DNA from: Ileibacterium valens
GTDB lineage: Bacteria > Bacillota_I > Bacilli_A > Erysipelotrichales > Erysipelotrichaceae
Assembly: GCF_001945525.1 (NCBI RefSeq)
Contig: NZ_MPJW01000142.1
Coordinates: 1 to 32,949, forward strand
Direction of reading: 5' to 3'
DNA: 32,949 nt
The translations under genes were made by a program, and so were the position numbers. The notes under the pieces were generated by a model, which had not been told where the DNA came from, ran no database searches, and was given only the letters and a program-made list of their open reading frames with translations. This document shows positions 23,958-31,982 of this stretch, piece by piece (positions within the stretch are counted from its first letter, which is position 1; every line of letters begins with the position of its first letter).

Positions 23958-25076
23958 GTGTTCTTAAATAAAACTGGAATTAAAGCAACTTTAGACTATG
24001 TTTTGAAAATAAAAAACAGAAGGTTTAAACCAATCAGGAAAATCTTATTTTCTGGCTTTTGTCTGTTAGTTCTTGGTTTGCCATTGATAAAATCGAGTCT
24101 GGTTTATTCAGCTGAAATCAACTTTCTTAAGTCGTCACTCAATTCAAATAAAATCTCATCAATTATTAGACAGACGGATACGAAAACTGTTAAAAGCTGG
24201 CGTGATTTTACTGATACTCCAAAAACTGGTTTGCAGGAATTCGATGGAAAAAAATATTTTTTAGATCTTAATGGCGATATCACAACCGGAATTGTTACTA
24301 TTCCTTATCGAGGAATGAAAGATCATAAGGTTACTTATTATTTTTTAGATGTTCCAGGTGAGGAATATGGTCAGATGTATAAAGGTCAGCTGAAAAACAA
24401 AGATGGAAGTTATTCGTTTTTCAGACTCTCTGATGGAGTTCGTGTGGAAAACGACTTTTATAACAACGGTGAAAATTGGATCTATGCGGATGAAAACGGG
24501 AAGTTAAAAACCGGAATTTTCAGAGTCGGTGATCAGCTTTATATGGCAGATGTACAAGGCAGAATTCTGACACGTAATGAAAAAACTTTAAACTCAAACG
24601 TAATCGAAGAAACTAATGATATGGTCAGACTATGGGTAAAAGGAAAATGGATTGAAGCCGAGGCGGATACTTTAAGAGCTGAACTTTTAAAGGCCGCAGC
24701 TGGTCTGGTTGCTCACGTCGTTTATACTGCTCATGGCAGAGAAGGAGATTATGCGCTCGATTGCCTGGGCTTTGCTTCATATGTTCATTCAAAGGTAAAC
24801 CAGGTCGAACTAAATCTTCCTAACTGCAACGAAACGATGATCAATGCCGATTCATACGGGAAAATTATCCCCCTTAACGATTTGCAGGTCGGAGATCTGA
24901 TCATGTATAAATCAACTTTTGCGCCTGCCAACATCTATACTCACGCTGCAGTTTATATTGGAAATGGAGAAATTCTCTCCTTAGCAAATGATGGAGTGGA
25001 CTGCGTCAGAATTGAAGATATCAAGGATTGGTTTGGAAATCCTGCCCCATGGACAGGCTTCAGGCTAAACAGTTAG
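23958..25076 (+). CDS. Secreted NlpC/P60 peptidoglycan hydrolase with cell-wall-binding-type repeats
   Basis: Predicted cell-wall endopeptidase. A basic N terminus and hydrophobic segment (about 29-45, FSGFCLLVLGLPL) with a possible signal cleavage after VYSA indicate export. Residues about 85-210 hold glucan/choline-binding-like units (TGLQEFDGKKYFLDLNGD; ENWIYADENGKLKTGIF). The C-terminal NlpC/P60 fold has catalytic Cys269 in DYALDCLGFASYVH and His329 in YTHAAVYIGNG, with LQVGDLIMY between them. The start is GTG 23958 with AGAGG ten bases upstream. It is monocistronic, ended by a strong terminator. Base composition of its leader is more AT-rich than neighbours. Confidence 0.87.
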   Translation: MFLNKTGIKATLDYVLKIKNRRFKPIRKILFSGFCLLVLGLPLIKSSLVYSAEINFLKSSLNSNKISSIIRQTDTKTVKSWRDFTDTPKTGLQEFDGKKYFLDLNGDITTGIVTIPYRGMKDHKVTYYFLDVPGEEYGQMYKGQLKNKDGSYSFFRLSDGVRVENDFYNNGENWIYADENGKLKTGIFRVGDQLYMADVQGRILTRNEKTLNSNVIEETNDMVRLWVKGKWIEAEADTLRAELLKAAAGLVAHVVYTAHGREGDYALDCLGFASYVHSKVNQVELNLPNCNETMINADSYGKIIPLNDLQVGDLIMYKSTFAPANIYTHAAVYIGNGEILSLANDGVDCVRIEDIKDWFGNPAPWTGFRLNS

Positions 25077-25123
25077 AAAAAGGCAAAAGAAGCAGATCAT
25101 TCAAACTGAATCTAAATAAAATT

Positions 25124-25194
25124 AAAGCACCTTTCAAATATTGGACCAGCTGACCAGTGGCTGCCGAACCAGTATATTTTGAAAGGTGCTTTTC
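25124..25194 (+). terminator. Terminator of the NlpC/P60 gene
   Basis: Perfect 15-bp stem AAAGCACCTTTCAAA (25124-25138) / TTTGAAAGGTGCTTT (25178-25192), extended by TATTGG/CCAGTA with one wobble. A T-run follows. It could also stop minus-strand transcripts. Confidence 0.88.
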
Positions 25195-25236
25195 TTATTT
25201 GAACTTGATTTTTAAACAGGCAATCAGACTAAAAAA

Positions 25237-26332
25237 TTAGGATTTGATCGGAACAAAATAATAACCGTAGAGCAGTGTTTTATCATTTCCAACAGCTACT
25301 GAATGTCTTTGACCACTTTGACCAGTATACGCGATCCATGTATAACCATCTTTTTGGTAGGTTTTGTCATAATTAACATGATCCCCTTCGTTAAAGACAA
25401 GACCTGATTTTTCGGATTCAAGACCATTTTCTCCGTTTCTGATGTTCATTCCGTTTTCTGTAAAAAAGATCTGACCGCTTGATGGGAGTTCATCAATACT
25501 TTCTCCATAATTAACTCCGATTCCACCAGCTGAACCAATAGGGCCCAGATTTACGAAGTTATCCAGAGTGATCGCATAATGAATTGGCGAATAATCTTTC
25601 TTTTCAAAAGTGCCTTCGATTCTTACAAAAGTTCCTGACAGATTTGAAGTGTTTCCTTCAACCGCAACTCCTTCAGTACAGTCATAATTGTAAATCGTCG
25701 TCATCGGGTCTCCTTCACTGTTTTCAGCGCAGCCGATTGCGGGAAGGGCTTGCGGAAAATAACCGATGAGCTGAATTTTTTTGCCGCCATATTTATCCGG
25801 GTTTTCATAAAGCTTCTCCACAGTTAACCGAATTGGCTGTTCAGAGTTTTCGTCTGGTTTTTCAGATGTATTTAAAGAGGACCATCATTATTGATAGATG
25901 AGCGATCTGTGCTGTTTGTTTGACCAGAAGTATTCTGCTTGTTATGATCTGAAGTCTTGTGATCATAGGTGGTTTCTTCTGGTTTCGGCTTTTCTGAATC
26001 GCTTTGAGCATTAACCACTTTAATCGAAACCGGATTACTTGTAATTCCGTCTTTGGAAGCTTTAATCGTATATGTTCCAGTATCTGATGCACAAAATACA
26101 GCCAGGTTTCCATCAACCTCAATTTTTCCCTTTCCGGCAACAAAATCAGATGCAGTTAAGGCGGTGTCTTTAGGATCAGTTTTAATTTCAATATCAGTCT
26201 TTTCATTAACCAGAACTTCATCATTTTCTGGTACTAATTCAATAATAGACATTTTTTGATCGGAGCCAGAACTGCATCCAGCAATCAGAATGCCAGATAC
26301 CAGCAACTGAATAATTTTACTTTTCTTGTCAT
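25237..26332 (-). pseudogene. Frameshifted lipoprotein with Ig-like, OB-like and SH3 parts
   Basis: Two single-base losses break one gene. ATG 26332 (AAGGAAAT upstream) gives MTRK, then the signal peptide continues one frame over as SKIIQLLVSGILIAGC (lipobox LIAGC). One extra A in the AAAA run 26321-26324 restores it. The second break lies in 25872-25884: the first part ends INNDGPL-stop, the second continues NTSEKPDENSEQPI one frame over, fixed by one extra T in the TTT run. The restored protein has a lipobox, an Ig-like domain (ELVPENDEVLVNEKTDIEI), a Ser/Lys-rich linker, a VEKLYENPDKYGGKKIQL domain of OB-like pattern, and a C-terminal bacterial SH3 resembling SH3_5 (MNIRNGENG; DGYTWIAYTGQSGQRHSVAV). 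It is likely a surface protein; it is either decaying or carries assembly errors. Confidence 0.75.
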
Positions 26333-26651
26333 ATTTATTTCCTTAATAAATTTCTTCCATAGTTTTTGGCTTCAAATATCTTTACTGTATTTTCGGACAA
26401 TTAACAGACAAAAACTTATCAGAAACCTAAAAATCTGTGTCTGATCCTCTGAGTAAAGCAGCAATCGAAATATCTTTAACCAAAGGCGGATTAAATGTTT
26501 TTCAACAAACTGAATAATAAACTGTAGATGAGATAGTGATTGGACTGTCAAATGCGAAAAGTGGTAATCACGACAATCCTATGATAGACTTATTCTAACA
26601 AAAATAAAAAACCTATTAAACATACGTAAATAGTAGGAAATAGGAGGAAAA
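26333..26651 (+). other. Gap upstream of cysK
   Basis: 319 bases with no gene. A TATGAT hexamer at 26580-26585 may be the cysK -10, but I see no matching -35. The last 40 bases carry a hairpin that covers part of the ribosome binding site (see separate entry). No T-box or other named riboswitch is recognised. Confidence 0.45.
26612..26647 (+). promoter_or_regulatory. Hairpin overlapping the cysK ribosome binding site
   Basis: CCTATT (26612-26617) can pair with AATAGG (26639-26644), whose last two bases are part of the AGGAGG site (26642-26647). A competing partner AATAG lies at about 26629-26633. Pairing would mask translation initiation. Confidence 0.35.
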
Positions 26652-27581
26652 ATGAAAGTTTATAAAAGTCCTGTTGAAATGATTGGAAATACTCCCCTGA
26701 TTGAACTTTCCAACCTGGAAAAGAACCACGATCTTAAAGCCAATGTGATCGCCAAAGTTGAAATGTTCAATCCTGCTGGTTCGGTGAAAGACCGTATTGC
26801 GAAAAACATGATAGAGAGTGCTGAAAAAGAAGGTTTGCTTAAACCAGGCACTACGATTATTGAACCAACCAGCGGAAATACAGGAATCGGTCTGGCAGCA
26901 ATTGCGGCAAATAAAGGGTATAACATTATCCTGACTATGCCTGAAACCATGTCTGTAGAAAGAAGAAATCTGCTGAAAGCTTATGGAGCCAAGATTGTTC
27001 TGACTGAAGGCAGCAAGGGAATGAAAGGCGCTATTGCCAAAGCCGATGAACTGGCAAAAGAAATTGAAGGATCCTTTATTCCAAGTCAGTTCTCTAACCC
27101 GGCAAACCCTGCCATTCACTATCAGACAACTGGTCCTGAAATCTATAAGGATTTAGATGGTAAAGTAGATATTTTTGTTGCGGGTGTTGGAACTGGAGGA
27201 ACACTCAGCGGAACCGGAAAATACCTCAAGGAACAGAATCCTGAAATTCAGGTTGTTGCGGTAGAACCAGCTTCTTCTCCTGTGCTGAAGGAAGGAAAAG
27301 CAGGTCCTCATAAGATTCAGGGAATTGGAGCTGGATTTGTCCCTGATACTTTAGATACGAAGATTTATGATGAAATCATTGAAGTGAAGGATGAAGATGC
27401 CTTAAGTACCGGACGTGAACTCGCCCAAAAAGAAGGTCTCCTTGTCGGTATCTCTTCTGGGGCTGCCGTATGGGCGGCAGAAGAGCTCGCTAAAAGACCA
27501 GAGAATGAAGGAAAGAATATTGTTGTACTGCTCCCAGATACAGGTGAGCGCTATCTTTCAACCGCTATGTTCCAGGAATAG
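26652..27581 (+). CDS. cysK: Cysteine synthase A (O-acetylserine sulfhydrylase)
   Basis: PLP enzyme joining sulfide and O-acetylserine to cysteine. It has PLP lysine Lys46 in NPAGSVKDR, substrate loop TSGNTG at 73-78, phosphate-binding GVGTGGT at 178-184, and GISSGA near the end. The length of 309 residues is normal and there is no C-terminal regulatory domain. The AGGAGG site precedes the ATG. It would use the sulfide made by the sulfite reductase at 4432-5991. No cysE lies beside it. A terminator follows. Confidence 0.97.
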   Translation: MKVYKSPVEMIGNTPLIELSNLEKNHDLKANVIAKVEMFNPAGSVKDRIAKNMIESAEKEGLLKPGTTIIEPTSGNTGIGLAAIAANKGYNIILTMPETMSVERRNLLKAYGAKIVLTEGSKGMKGAIAKADELAKEIEGSFIPSQFSNPANPAIHYQTTGPEIYKDLDGKVDIFVAGVGTGGTLSGTGKYLKEQNPEIQVVAVEPASSPVLKEGKAGPHKIQGIGAGFVPDTLDTKIYDEIIEVKDEDALSTGRELAQKEGLLVGISSGAAVWAAEELAKRPENEGKNIVVLLPDTGERYLSTAMFQE

Positions 27582-27645
27582 ATAAACAGTGAAAATAACT
27601 GAAATTGTTCAGATATAGAGCGTATCAAAAACGTGATTGAATACC

Positions 27646-27686
27646 AGGAAGATCAGACAGAAAAACTTTTGTCGATCTTCCTTTTT
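27646..27686 (+). terminator. Terminator of cysK
   Basis: Stem AGGAAGATC (27646-27654) / GATCTTCCT (27674-27682) with an inner GACA/TGTC pairing, then T5. Confidence 0.88.
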
Positions 27687-27814
27687 GTCTGGCTGGTTGA
27701 TCTTTATTATTATCGGCTGCTTGATTTGGTTTATGCTTTATTTCTCTAGGAGAGAATAATTCAGGTATAGATGATATTCTGAAGATAAGATCCAACAACA
27801 GGAAGGAAGATAAT

Positions 27815-28369
27815 ATGAAAAAAGCCGCAGTATTAGTAAATGATGGATTTGAAGAGCTTGAAATGATCGGACCGTACGATCTGTTAAAGCGTGCAGGTGT
27901 TGATGTAGAACTGGTCTGTCCAAAAGGACAGTCTCAGGTCACTGGACGCTCGGGACTGACATTTGATCATGTTAAACCGATGGAAGGCTATAATTTTGAC
28001 AAGGTGGATCTGTTATTGATGCCGGGAGGCGGACACTATCAGTCTTTGGAGAGTGACGATCGGGTAAAAGAAGTGATTCAGGAAGTATACAATAATCCAA
28101 AGCAGCTGCTTGCAGCAATCTGTGCATCCCCAACGATCTTAGGACGTATGGGACTGCTCAGGGATAGAAAATACACCTGCTATTTTTCAATGAACGAAGA
28201 TTTTGGGGGCGAATTTAACGATCAGGATTATGCCGTTACAGATGGTGATCTGATTACCGGACGATCTGCTGCCGCCGCCGTTGATTTTGGTTTAGCGCTG
28301 GTCAGAGCTCTCTGTTCTGAAGAAAAAGAAAAGGAAGTTGCAGATTCGATCTATTATCAGAAAAGCTGA
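27815..28369 (+). CDS. DJ-1/PfpI family protein (YajL/ThiJ-like)
   Basis: Single-domain DJ-1 superfamily protein of 184 residues. Family members include glyoxalase/deglycase-like and oxidative-stress proteins; the exact role is unknown. It has Glu in DGFEELE (13-16) and the nucleophile-elbow Cys103 in AAICASPTILG, with GGGHYQ before it and ITGRSAAAAVDFGLAL towards the end. GGAAGGA lies eight bases before the ATG. It is monocistronic with its own terminator. Confidence 0.92.
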   Translation: MKKAAVLVNDGFEELEMIGPYDLLKRAGVDVELVCPKGQSQVTGRSGLTFDHVKPMEGYNFDKVDLLLMPGGGHYQSLESDDRVKEVIQEVYNNPKQLLAAICASPTILGRMGLLRDRKYTCYFSMNEDFGGEFNDQDYAVTDGDLITGRSAAAAVDFGLALVRALCSEEKEKEVADSIYYQKS

Positions 28370-28381
28370 AATACGAGCAAC

Positions 28382-28445
28382 AAAAGGACAAAACGGTTCT
28401 AGTCAGTATAAGCGGACTTAACCAGACACTTTGTCCTTTTTCTTT
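28382..28445 (+). terminator. Terminator of the DJ-1 family gene
   Basis: Perfect 11-bp stem AAAAGGACAAA (28382-28392) / TTTGTCCTTTT (28430-28440) around a 37-base loop, with a T-rich tail. Confidence 0.8.
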
Positions 28446-28570
28446 TGGTTTGAATCTAATTATTCAAAGATTTTGAGCAAGGATTAAATGTCAGTTAGAG
28501 GATGAAAACTGATTCATATTTTTTAAGGTGATGAGCAGACAGGCAATATTCTGAATGAATTATAAATTTC

Positions 28571-28585
28571 TGATATTTTACAGAC
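28571..28585 (+). promoter_or_regulatory. Extended -10 box directly upstream of the ATP-grasp gene
   Basis: TGA-TATTTT (28571-28579) is an extended -10 form. Six bases (ACAGAC) separate it from ATG 28586. No Shine-Dalgarno is present and the -35 is poor (CTGAAT at 17 bases). A leaderless start is predicted, less securely than for mutY. Confidence 0.45.
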
Positions 28586-29953
28586 ATGAACAACTTACAG
28601 AAATGGCAGAAATATGCCGAAATGAATCCGGAACAATCCCGGGAAAGCTTTATGAAGATCAGAGAAGACATTCTGAATTCACCATTACATTATTCAACTT
28701 ATGGCAGTGATGAAAAAGATGATATCTACACTGAAAGTCTGTATCTTCCAAAAATTTTTACTCAGAAAGATAAACAGAATTTTAAGGAAATCTGTAAAAC
28801 ATGCATTTCAATCTTTGACAAAATAGTCAGGGCTTATCGGAAAGATCCAGCAATTCGTAAAATTTTCCGATTCGATCCAGCACTTGAAAAAATGATTCTT
28901 CATGAACCGGGTTATCAAACTCCGATTCCAATGCTGAGAGTCGACATTTTTTATAATGAAGACACAGGTGATTTTAAATTCTGTGAATTCAACACGGACG
29001 GCACATCAGCGATGTATGAGAATGATACTATGGCAGAATTTTTTCAAAAAGAAAATGAAGCCTTTAAACACTTTCAGCCGGAAGTTGAATATATGAATCT
29101 GATGCAGCCCTGGGTTGAATCTTTTATGGAAGTCTGGAAACAGACGAAGGCTTCGAAGGATAAGGAAGTTCCAAGCGTAGTCATAACAGATTTTCTTGAA
29201 GATGCTTATTATCCTGAACTGGTCGCTTTTTGCGAACTCTTTAATCAAAACGGAATTCCATGCGAACTGGAGGATATCCGCAATCTGGATTATGATGGTC
29301 AGAATCTGTTTTCATCGAAAACAGGAACTCGATATGATGCCGTTTACCGCCGGGCGGTGACTAAAGATGTGATGAGCAATTATCATGACGTTCTGCCATT
29401 CTTAATTGCCTTAAAGGACAATAAAGTGATTTCAGTCGGTGATTTTCAGACTCAGATCATTCATTCCAAAATGATCAATGAAGCTTTGCAGTCAGAAGCC
29501 ATATTGGATCTTTTATCGGAAGGTGAAAGAGAATTTCTTAAAAAACATCTTCCGTATACGATGAACCTGAATTCAAAAACAGCGGCTAAAATTGTAAAAG
29601 ATAAAGACCGCTGGATCATTAAGCCAAGAGATTCGTATGCTGCCAAGGGCGTCTGGGCTGGCGTAGATGTTTCGACAGAGCTATGGAAAAAGCTGCTTCA
29701 CGACTTTAAAGATACGGACTATATCGTTCAGGAGTATATTCCTCATTATCTGAGTGAAAATATCGACTACACCAGACAGGATCATTTTATCCCTTATCAC
29801 AATATGACCGGTCTTTATGTGTATAACGGTAAGTTTGCAGGAGTGTATTCACGTCTTTCAGATTCTGGAATTGTTTCTACCCAGTACAATGAGCGCATGA
29901 TTCCGACCTTTTTCCTAAAGGAAAAAATGGATCAGGAAGTCATTGACGAGTAA
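28586..29953 (+). CDS. Glutathionylspermidine synthase-like ATP-grasp enzyme
   Basis: ATP-dependent amide-ligase fold of the glutathionylspermidine-synthase C-terminal family (PF03738-like). FCEFNTDGTSAMYEND near residues 130-145 is the family signature, RYDAVYRR lies centrally, and WIIKPRDSYAAKGVWAG near 350 is the nucleotide and metal lobe. The E. coli amidase half is absent; at 455 residues it is the stand-alone synthetase form common in Firmicutes, whose true substrate pair is usually unproven. No ribosome binding site precedes ATG 28586. The gene is monocistronic and ends before a terminator. Confidence 0.82.
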   Translation: MNNLQKWQKYAEMNPEQSRESFMKIREDILNSPLHYSTYGSDEKDDIYTESLYLPKIFTQKDKQNFKEICKTCISIFDKIVRAYRKDPAIRKIFRFDPALEKMILHEPGYQTPIPMLRVDIFYNEDTGDFKFCEFNTDGTSAMYENDTMAEFFQKENEAFKHFQPEVEYMNLMQPWVESFMEVWKQTKASKDKEVPSVVITDFLEDAYYPELVAFCELFNQNGIPCELEDIRNLDYDGQNLFSSKTGTRYDAVYRRAVTKDVMSNYHDVLPFLIALKDNKVISVGDFQTQIIHSKMINEALQSEAILDLLSEGEREFLKKHLPYTMNLNSKTAAKIVKDKDRWIIKPRDSYAAKGVWAGVDVSTELWKKLLHDFKDTDYIVQEYIPHYLSENIDYTRQDHFIPYHNMTGLYVYNGKFAGVYSRLSDSGIVSTQYNERMIPTFFLKEKMDQEVIDE

Positions 29954-30009
29954 GAAGCAGCCAAAAAAACAAAAAGAACAATAAAGCGAAAATAAAAAAG
30001 CATAAAAAA

Positions 30010-30049
30010 GCCTTCCTCATTATAATATGGGGAAGGCGTTGTTTTTTTT
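30010..30049 (+). terminator. Terminator of the ATP-grasp gene
   Basis: GCCTTCC (30010-30016) / GGAAGGC (30031-30037) stem, 14-base loop, then GTTG and T8. The tRNA gene cluster ends directly behind it on the other strand. Confidence 0.85.
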
Positions 30050-30051
30050 AA

Positions 30052-30128
30052 TGGCGTCCTCGACGGGATTCGAACCCATGACCTTTCGCTTAGGAGGCGA
30101 ACGCTCTATCCAGCTGAGCTACGAAGAC
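30052..30128 (-). tRNA. tRNA-Arg, anticodon CCT
   Basis: Complete cloverleaf with encoded CCA. The acceptor GTCTTCG pairs with CGAGGAC (one G-U), the D-arm is GCTC/GAGC, the anticodon stem is TTCGC/GCGAA with loop CTCCTAA, and the T-arm is ATGGG/CCCGT around TTCGAAT. It reads AGG codons. Transcribed from the tRNA promoter near 30231 after the next tRNA. Confidence 0.96.
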
Positions 30129-30143
30129 AGATTCAATAAAAAA

Positions 30144-30219
30144 TGGCGCACCCGAGAGGACTCGAACCTCCAACCACCAGAATCGGAATCTGTTACTCTA
30201 TCCATTGAGCTACGGGCAC
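30144..30219 (-). tRNA. tRNA-Arg, anticodon CCG
   Basis: Cloverleaf with encoded CCA. The acceptor GTGCCCG pairs with CGGGTGC, giving U2:G71 and G3:U70 wobbles. The D-arm is GCTC/GAGT, the anticodon stem ACAGA/TCTGG has an A27-G43 mismatch, loop TTCCGAT gives anticodon CCG, and the T-arm is GGAGG/CCTCT. The discriminator is G73. It reads CGG codons and lies 15 bases upstream of tRNA-Arg(CCT) in the same transcript. Confidence 0.93.
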
Positions 30220-30230
30220 GTCTGCAGAAT

Positions 30231-30259
30231 ATTATACAAAATCAGGACGATTTTTCCAC
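30231..30259 (-). promoter_or_regulatory. Promoter of the tRNA-Arg pair
   Basis: On the minus strand a perfect TATAAT (30236-30231) lies 11 bases before the mature 5' end of tRNA-Arg(CCG). The -35 is weak: TGGAAA at a 16-base spacing. Confidence 0.6.
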
Positions 30260-30486
30260 TGTCTGCCAATAAAATTATCTGTCACCTGTTTCTGAAGTGA
30301 AAAACCGATAAAAAAAAGACAATGAAAAAAAATAAAAATGAAAAGACAATATGAGTCTGATTCTCTGTATAACGGATTCGAAAGATTGCAAAGCGTTTTC
30401 TTACAATATTAGAAGAATCATTTGTATTCAGTTGTGATCAAATACAGGTAATATCTAAAGTGATTTGAAAAGAAAGGGGATGGATT

Positions 30487-31593
30487 ATGGATTTTTACAT
30501 TTCCATTATCAAACAGTCATTTGCCTTCTTTCCGCTGATAGCGGCTGTTTTTACACTTCCTTATGTGATTTATAACTATCACAAATATGGATCGGTTTTC
30601 TCAATCCGGATTCTGATTGTCTATTCATTCATTCTGTATATGATGACAGTATTCTTTCTGACTTCATTGCCGCTTCATTCACGGGAATACGTAGCCAATC
30701 TGCAGATCGCACGCTATAACATACAACCTTTTAATTTTATCAAAGGGATTCTTAAGGAAGCTCCAATGGTTTCAGACGATCCGAAAACCTGGATTGAATT
30801 GCTGCATTCAAGAACGTTTAAGGAATACATTGCCAATATCATCATGTGTATCCCGTTTGGAATGTATATGCGCTATTACTTCAAACAGAATATTTTTGTC
30901 AGCGTAATCCTGAGTTTTGCATTCTCACTTTTTCTCGAAACGACTCAGCTGACAGGATTGTGGTTCATTTATCCTAGAAACTACAGAATGTTCGATGTCG
31001 ATGATCTGATGGCCAATACACTTGGAGGATTAATCGGTTATATCCTGATGATTCCGCTTGGTCTTCTTTTGCCCAGCCGGCATCGAATCGATGCCGCAAG
31101 TTACCGTCGCGGCAGGAAAGTTTCTCTGTTTCGCTGGCTGATTGCCATTGGAATCGATATGGCCTTATATGCCTGGATGGCGGTTTACGCTGGAAGTGCA
31201 TGGCCGCTTGCTCATATGCGGTTTCTGGCTTATATGACTGCTATTGCGGTTGTGGTCAGTTCACTGATGAGCTGGATCTTTGCCGGAAGAACTCTCGGAT
31301 TAGCCATTATGTCCTTGAAGGTGGTAAGCAAGGATCAAAGAAGAGCGCCGCTTTATAAACTATTCCTGCGATATTCGATTCAGTATCTCTTTATACTTGG
31401 CTATCCATTGATCTGCCAGATTTTCTATTATCGGATAAACTCTCATCAGACGCAGTTCCTGCTTATTGCGATAGGGATTTATGGATTCATTTGGCTTGTG
31501 GATTTACTCGTATTTCTGGAAAAAAGACAGAATCTGGCTGGTCTGTTTTCAAAAACGCATTTAATTTCAACGGTTCGAGTCGAATCGAACTGA
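30487..31593 (+). CDS. VanZ-domain and RDD-domain membrane protein
   Basis: Membrane protein of 368 residues with two parts. Residues about 1-200 are VanZ-like: five hydrophobic helices, FNFIKGIL after the LPLHSREY loop, IANIIMCIPFGMYM, and the family-typical ETTQL...RMFDVDDLMANTLGGLIGY. About 213-355 are an RDD domain (WLIAIGIDMALYAWM; FAGRTLGLAIMSLKVV; LFLRYSIQYLF). VanZ proteins give low-level teicoplanin resistance in enterococci; the RDD role is unknown. No van genes lie nearby, so a cell-envelope function is as far as the sequence goes. AAGGGGATGG precedes ATG 30487. Confidence 0.85.
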   Translation: MDFYISIIKQSFAFFPLIAAVFTLPYVIYNYHKYGSVFSIRILIVYSFILYMMTVFFLTSLPLHSREYVANLQIARYNIQPFNFIKGILKEAPMVSDDPKTWIELLHSRTFKEYIANIIMCIPFGMYMRYYFKQNIFVSVILSFAFSLFLETTQLTGLWFIYPRNYRMFDVDDLMANTLGGLIGYILMIPLGLLLPSRHRIDAASYRRGRKVSLFRWLIAIGIDMALYAWMAVYAGSAWPLAHMRFLAYMTAIAVVVSSLMSWIFAGRTLGLAIMSLKVVSKDQRRAPLYKLFLRYSIQYLFILGYPLICQIFYYRINSHQTQFLLIAIGIYGFIWLVDLLVFLEKRQNLAGLFSKTHLISTVRVESN

Positions 31594-31687
31594 AAAAGAC
31601 CTCTGGATTATGACTTATGAAATCCGCTTCAAAAGCCTGCAGGCAGCTATATTTCTTATTGGCGGATAGATCGAACTGACAAAACCA

Positions 31688-31721
31688 AAAATTGGAACAT
31701 CTGCAAAATTGGAACATCTGC
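31688..31721 (+). repeat. 17-base tandem duplication of the terminator's left arm
   Basis: AAAATTGGAACATCTGC occurs twice back to back (31688-31704, 31705-31721). Each copy contains GGAACATC, so either can pair with the single right arm GATGTTCC at 31727-31734. Confidence 0.85.
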
Positions 31722-31741
31722 TTTGTGATGTTCCGTTTTTT
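31711..31741 (+). terminator. Terminator of the VanZ-RDD gene
   Basis: 8-bp stem GGAACATC (31711-31718) / GATGTTCC (31727-31734), loop TGCTTTGT, then G and T6. Confidence 0.85.
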
Positions 31742-31982
31742 GGCTCTCGATTAAATCTGATACAAACAAATAGTTCCAAGCAACCCGAAAAATAAGATAA
31801 ACTAAGAGTATCAGGTTTTTAAAAATCTCTTTAGAAGTCATAAAAGTTTGAGGATTTCTAATTCTTTTGAAATTCTCAAAAGACGCTAATGACTGTGTCG
31901 GTATCTTCTAAGAGAAAAACTTCTAGAATTCGTTAAAAAGATCTCGCAGTGAGATCAGTCATTAGAACAGGATCGTAAATTT

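Larger units (their letters stand above)
31594..31982 (+). other. Gap between the VanZ-RDD gene and esterase
   Basis: 389 bases with no gene. It holds a 17-base tandem duplication and a terminator (separate entries), and a GATCTC/GAGATC hairpin at about 31940-31956 without a U-tract. It is AT-rich otherwise; nothing else is recognised. Confidence 0.5.

Noticed and set aside
30027-30272. Plus-strand ORF of 81 codons over the tRNA cluster
   Set aside because: It is antisense to the two tRNA-Arg genes; translated tRNA complements of this kind are a common false ORF.
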